Shown here piece by piece: positions 4,689 to 6,586 of a DNA stretch of 6,586 bases (within the stretch, counting starts at the first letter, position 1; every line of letters starts with the position of its first letter). Made by a program: the position numbers and the translations under genes. Under the pieces are notes generated by a model. It did no database searches and was not told where the DNA came from. It saw nothing but the letters and a program-made list of their open reading frames with translations. This DNA is from Caldilineaceae bacterium (GTDB taxonomy: Bacteria; Chloroflexota; Anaerolineae; Caldilineales; Caldilineaceae): contig JAPPKT010000277.1 of NCBI GenBank assembly GCA_028819675.1, forward strand, positions 1 to 6,586, given 5' to 3'.

Positions 4689-4768
4689 TCAGCGACTCGC
4701 CGGCGCGACAACGCCAGCCATGAAAACGATTTGCAGAGAGAACCAACCGGGCGGCGCCGACGCCGGTG

Positions 4769-4837
4769 ACCCCAAGTTGGAAAAAGGCGATCGCGTTCGC
4801 CTTGGGACAGTGGCCGAAGCTGATCCGCTACCTTGAA
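4769..4837 (+). pseudogene. IS66-family transposase remnant
   Basis: The plus-strand frame encodes TPSWKKAIAFALGQWPKLIR followed by YLE. This closely follows the IS66 TnpC motif 'kSplgkAi.YalnqW..LtryLe.g...iDNN..E', immediately before the catalytic glutamate. The match stops abruptly after YLE (4837). The next residues (SRAIQLLQTP) bear no relation to the expected DNN..E segment, and nothing upstream of about 4769 resembles the rest of TnpC. Only about 23 of roughly 500 residues remain, so this is a scar of an insertion sequence, with a breakpoint near 4838. It lies among broken minus-strand genes, consistent with past rearrangement. The motif is short, so a chance match is not excluded. Confidence 0.5.
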
Positions 4838-4844
4838 TCACGCG

Positions 4845-4976
4845 CTATACAGCTTCTCCAGACGCCACGGAGGCGGACTTGAACCAAGGGGAGCCGCCGG
4901 TCGGCGTGACGCCAGAGCATCCGATCAGAAATAGCGAAAGCGCGCCGCCGGCAACGATATGGTGGGATTGGCGCAC
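4845..4976 (-). CDS. Possible small lipoprotein
   Basis: GTG 4976 opens a 43-codon frame ending TAG 4847-4845. The product begins MRQSHHIVAGGALSLFLIGC, a short n-region, a hydrophobic core and a lipobox LIGC with cysteine at position 20. It continues as a small, glycine/serine-rich tail containing TPTGGSPWFKS. This fits a type II (lipoprotein) signal sequence; Ser at +2 would favour outer-membrane sorting in a Gram-negative. There is no clear SD upstream of the GTG, and after the stop the same frame stays open for a further ~50 codons (RVIQGSGSASATVP...), so it may be the front of a longer protein cut by a nonsense change. It lies about 70 bp downstream of the TerB-like gene on the same strand. 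Confidence 0.4.
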   Translation of the reverse strand: MRQSHHIVAGGALSLFLIGCSGVTPTGGSPWFKSASVASGEAV

Positions 4977-5046
4977 ACCCGTCGGGCGGACGGACGGCGC
5001 GGCGTGTTCGGTACCGGTCGGGTGTCGCTTGACCGCCAGCCGAATG

Positions 5047-5442
5047 TCACAGGCTGATCAGCGCCTCACCTTGCAGGTAAAGCGACATCACGTTTTTTGC
5101 CCACTCCCGATAGATGATTGCGACGGGTTCTCGCATGTTGAAATGCTTGATGACCCGGTCAAGGATCAATCCTTCATGCTCGGACACTTTGCCATCCGCA
5201 TGTGCAAGTGCCGTAAGTTCTAGTACCACGATGTTTCGATGATCTTCGTCAAACTTACCTAGGACCACGTCGAGATCGAACTCAACGGCATCGTATTCAG
5301 CGTCCGGAGAGCCCATCTCGAAGCAGTACTGGGCGAGGATTATTCCTTCTTCTGGAGAAACCTCGGCATCCGACCGCGTCACATGATGGGCGAGTTGTAG
5401 AAACGCCACCTTCTCATGGTCATGGAGTCTGCTAAGAAACAT
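5047..5442 (-). CDS. TerB-like domain protein
   Basis: The 131-residue helical protein consists of a single TerB-like (TerB/DjlA N-terminal) domain. The two characteristic acidic helix-capping repeats are present: RSDAEVSPEEGIIL (23-36) and HADGKVSEHEGLILDRV (81-97), each of the D-x-[EK]-V-S-x-x-E type. The conserved N-terminal helix HEKVAFLQLAHHV (9-21) is also present. TerB-family proteins occur in tellurite/phage-stress systems and as accessory domains near membrane proteins; acidic residues of TerB bind metal ions. The start ATG 5442 overlaps the stop of the DUF697-like gene in TAATG (1 nt shared), implying translational coupling and a shared role, probably at the inner face of the membrane. 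The rest of a ter operon (terA/C/D/E) is not present, so tellurite resistance should not be assumed. Confidence 0.8.
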   Translation of the reverse strand: MFLSRLHDHEKVAFLQLAHHVTRSDAEVSPEEGIILAQYCFEMGSPDAEYDAVEFDLDVVLGKFDEDHRNIVVLELTALAHADGKVSEHEGLILDRVIKHFNMREPVAIIYREWAKNVMSLYLQGEALISL

Positions 5443-5840
5443 TAGCGTTTACCAGACCGAAAGTAAGCGTCGGCAGCCCACCCCAAAGCCTCAGTTATAG
5501 CGATAGCCGTTGTTGCCTTTATAGCATTTCCGAATCCCGGAATCCACCCGACAAGCTGCCGAGAAATCGTCAGCCCAAAGGTGCGTGCAGCTATCGAACT
5601 AATAAGCGCGGCAGCCCCTGACTTAGACATCTCTATGCCGTGTTTTTGCGCGATGCCGATAACCATCGGGATCTGTATGGCCATGATCGCAGGGATGTCT
5701 GCGCCCGGAACCTGAGCTAATCCTGCTGCAACACCACCTGCGGCAATGGACGTGGTGTGGATTATCCCATGGATAGTCCCTCTATCGGTCTGACCGTTGA
5801 ACTGGCCGCTACCTGTGCTACCTGTGCTACCTGTGGGCAT
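5442..5840 (-). CDS. DUF697-like hydrophobic protein
   Basis: A 132-residue protein from ATG 5840 (an in-frame TGA lies 36 nt upstream, so no earlier ATG is possible). A GGSTGS-type linker with three TGS units (3-12) is followed by two hydrophobic helical hairpins. The first spans about 26-64, with ADIPAIMAIQIPMVIGIAQK at 47-66 and HGIEMS at 67-72. The second spans about 76-127, with GWIPGFGNAIKATTA at 98-112 and ALGWAADAYF at 118-127. The order '..aDi.al...Q..Mv..IA...G...s... / ..iPg.G..ikA.ta...T.alG..a..YF' follows the DUF697 domain found at the C-terminus of, or beside, Era/YcjF-type GTPases. No GTPase domain is attached or encoded in the window. The product is probably membrane-inserted or membrane-associated. 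The TerB-like gene follows with a 1-nt overlap, so the two are likely partners. A weak GAGGA SD lies 11 nt before ATG. Function is unknown. Confidence 0.72.
   Translation of the reverse strand: MPTGSTGSTGSGQFNGQTDRGTIHGIIHTTSIAAGGVAAGLAQVPGADIPAIMAIQIPMVIGIAQKHGIEMSKSGAAALISSIAARTFGLTISRQLVGWIPGFGNAIKATTAIAITEALGWAADAYFRSGKR
5808..5834. repeat. Three tandem copies of a 9-bp unit
   Basis: GCTACCTGT occurs three times head to tail. On the minus strand it encodes the (TGS)3 linker at the N-terminus of the DUF697-like protein. Such repeats can change copy number by slippage without breaking the frame. Confidence 0.8.
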
Positions 5841-5854
5841 GGCTTTGTGTGTCC

Positions 5855-5953
5855 TCAGGTTAAGCCCCCTCTGTCATGGTTTCCCGACGTTGTCCTGCTT
5901 GAGCGGTCTCTCTGCGGCGCTCCCACGAAGGCCCCCTCCACTGCGCCATACAT
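5855..5953 (-). CDS. 32-residue ORF, first of the DUF697/TerB transcript
   Basis: ATG 5953 has a strong SD (AGGAG, 5966-5962) 8 nt upstream and opens a 32-codon frame, MYGAVEGAFVGAPQRDRSSR then TTSGNHDRGGLT, ending 14 nt before the DUF697-like ATG. It could be a regulatory leader peptide or a small protein with a hydrophobic N-terminus and polar tail. The same frame is open further upstream to 6223, but that part crosses the promoter and has an arginine/serine-rich translation, so the short form is preferred. The SD and start are folded in a hairpin, suggesting regulated translation. No family is recognised. Confidence 0.45.
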   Translation of the reverse strand: MYGAVEGAFVGAPQRDRSSRTTSGNHDRGGLT

Positions 5954-5969
5954 CAGGATCGCTCCTGAT
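5952..5969 (-). promoter_or_regulatory. SD/start-masking hairpin with GCGA tetraloop
   Basis: On the minus-strand RNA a perfect 7-bp stem, AUCAGGA/UCCUGAU, is closed by the GNRA loop GCGA. The 5' arm and loop contain the SD AGGAG, and the 3' arm includes the first two bases of the AUG at 5953. The fold would hide both. This is the arrangement of simple RNA thermometers and other translational switches. Confidence 0.5.
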
Positions 5970-6002
5970 TCGTAACGGTGTAACGGTTTCAGATACTTAA
6001 CA

Positions 6003-6024
6003 AGAGCATTGTGCACGATGCTCT
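6003..6024 (-). promoter_or_regulatory. Palindromic operator over the promoter
   Basis: AGAGCAT (6003-6009) and ATGCTCT (6018-6024) are perfect inverted repeats, and the centre GTGCAC is itself palindromic. The result is a 22-bp palindrome with one mismatched pair. It covers the -10 and most of the spacer of the promoter at 6037-6008, the usual place for a repressor dimer site. Confidence 0.5.
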
Positions 6025-6037
6025 GAGGTTCAGTCAA
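6008..6037 (-). promoter_or_regulatory. Promoter of the DUF697/TerB operon
   Basis: The -35 TTGACT (6037-6032) is separated by 18 bp from a -10-like CACAAT (6013-6008), with a predicted start near 6001. That gives a ~160-nt leader before the DUF697-like gene, containing the hairpin and the 32-codon ORF. The -35 is strong and the -10 moderate, as expected for a regulated promoter. Confidence 0.5.
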
Positions 6038-6059
6038 TATAGTAATTTGGACGTGATCT

Positions 6060-6335
6060 CGCCTGGCCGGTCCCACCCCAAATTCTTCTGCTCCCGCATC
6101 CGGGCGTTCGGCTGAGGAACCCTCGGCACCCCCGCTCAGTTCCCGTCGCCCTGTTGACCGCGCGGACCCTGATCGGCTGACGGGTGGCCGGGGCGTGCTG
6201 GCGCTATCAAGTTTTCCGTTCAATCAGGAGTCCCGGCCCTGCCGCCCGAAGGGGCGAAGGGACCCGCTTGAGGCGGCCTCTGTGTCCACCCGGAGGCCCC
6301 GGCAGCCGCCGGCTGCGCGGCGGCGTGCCACCCTG
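6060..6335. other. Intergenic stretch without a supported gene
   Basis: ORFs here on both strands are high-GC shadows with arginine/serine/proline-rich translations and no SD. On the minus strand it is the region 3' to the partial gene ending at 6336. A CGCCC-loop-GGGCG hairpin at 6243-6256 (minus-strand loop CTTC) and a GCCGCC/GGCGGC inverted repeat near 6305-6324 may end that transcript, but neither carries a T-run. Confidence 0.4.
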
Positions 6336-6586
6336 TCAGTTGCCGCCGGAGCACTGCACGCGCCTGGACACCGTGCTGTGCAATACGACGTTGCCTGCCC
6401 CGCCGCCGGCGACCGTGAAGGTGTCGCCATTGCGACATGAGCGGGCTTCCGAGTCGGAAAGGGGCAGTTGAGAGCATGCATCCCGGTAGGCGGCGCTCAA
6501 CGCGGCCTGTTCGGAGTCGGCGGTTCCGGAACCTGTCGCCGTACCGCTCGGTGAACTCAGGTCACCGAGCGAGGCAGGGTTGAGCG
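6336..6586 (-). CDS. C-terminal end of a cysteine-containing protein, 5' partial
   Basis: A minus-strand frame with no start codon in the window runs from the right edge to TGA 6338-6336 and gives 82 residues. They include SLGDLSSPSGTATGSGTADS, EQAALSAAYRDACSQLPLSD, EARSCRNGDTFTVAGGGAGN and VVLHSTVSRRVQCSGGN at the C-terminus. The third codon position is strongly GC, much better than in the overlapping ORFs 6477-6220 and 6481-6224, which are shadows. A Ser/Gly/Thr-rich linker followed by a compact domain with three cysteines suggests an exported protein, but no signal is in view and no family is recognised. Its start lies beyond the window. Confidence 0.6.
   Translation of the reverse strand, partial: LNPASLGDLSSPSGTATGSGTADSEQAALSAAYRDACSQLPLSDSEARSCRNGDTFTVAGGGAGNVVLHSTVSRRVQCSGGN
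6545..6571. repeat. 10-bp perfect inverted repeat
   Basis: CGCTCGGTGA (6545-6554) and TCACCGAGCG (6562-6571) flank a 7-bp loop, ACTCAGG. It lies inside the frame of the partial minus-strand gene, in its low-complexity linker. There is no T-run on either side, so it is not an intrinsic terminator. Confidence 0.6.

Noticed and set aside
4170..4769. 199-codon plus-strand ORF, the longest in the window
   Set aside because: It lies opposite three better-coded minus-strand frames, has no SD, and its sequence shows no domain.
5047..5442. Tellurite-resistance operon
   Set aside because: Only a TerB-like domain is present. terA, terC, terD and terE are absent, so a resistance role is not supported.
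1483..6220. A 12-bp match (CCGTTCAATCAG) near 1483 and near 6209 as a repeat
   Set aside because: A match of this length is expected by chance in a window of this size, and the flanks do not match.
6184..6481. Four overlapping ORFs on both strands
   Set aside because: They are shadows of the GC-rich partial gene 6586-6336 and of the intergenic region beside it.

Overview
The window reads like an accessory region of a GC-rich environmental bacterium, probably Gram-negative. Strong Shine-Dalgarno (SD) sequences and sigma70-type promoters (TTGACA/TTGACC with 17-18 bp spacers) are present. The gene content is a YafQ-type toxin-antitoxin pair, TerB-like and DUF697-like proteins, a phage tail-collar-like protein and an IS66 scar. 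No rRNA, tRNA or CRISPR array is visible and no species marker is present, so taxonomy stays open.

Layout. Positions 1-684 (+): the 3' part of an exported-looking protein with a tail-collar-type C-terminus, then a 58-residue single-pass membrane protein. Positions 685-1616: decayed coding remnants. The main one is a frameshifted small membrane protein on the minus strand. Upstream of it lie three hairpins, an intrinsic terminator and, just before the terminator, a good promoter; together they look like a short terminated RNA and/or a structured leader. Positions 1617-2596: a 46-codon ORF, a stretch of broken ORFs, and an orphan promoter at 2198-2227 with no gene after it. Positions 2597-3679 (-): a small helical orphan protein, then a YafQ-family toxin with its antitoxin, promoter and probable operator. 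Positions 3680-4845: a GC-rich spacer, a run of minus-strand genes broken by single-base lesions, and an IS66 transposase scar on the plus strand. Positions 4845-6037 (-): a possible small lipoprotein, then a TerB-like gene and a DUF697-like gene joined by a 1-nt stop/start overlap. These are preceded by a 32-codon ORF whose SD and start lie in a hairpin, and by a promoter whose -10 lies inside a palindrome. Positions 6336-6586 (-): the C-terminal end of a cysteine-containing protein running off the window.

The most coherent candidate for an undescribed system is the minus-strand unit 6037-5047. It has a promoter plus palindromic operator, an SD-masking hairpin with a GCGA loop, a 32-residue ORF, a DUF697-like hydrophobic protein and a TerB-like protein. 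DUF697 domains are usually attached to or near GTPases, and TerB-like domains belong to membrane-linked stress systems; a tightly regulated two-protein membrane module is an inference from that. The second candidate is the 1179-1467 minus-strand structured RNA region.

Several genes are intact while others carry one-base lesions, often at repeated bases. This could be true decay or uncorrected long-read error, and it affects every 'pseudogene' call here.
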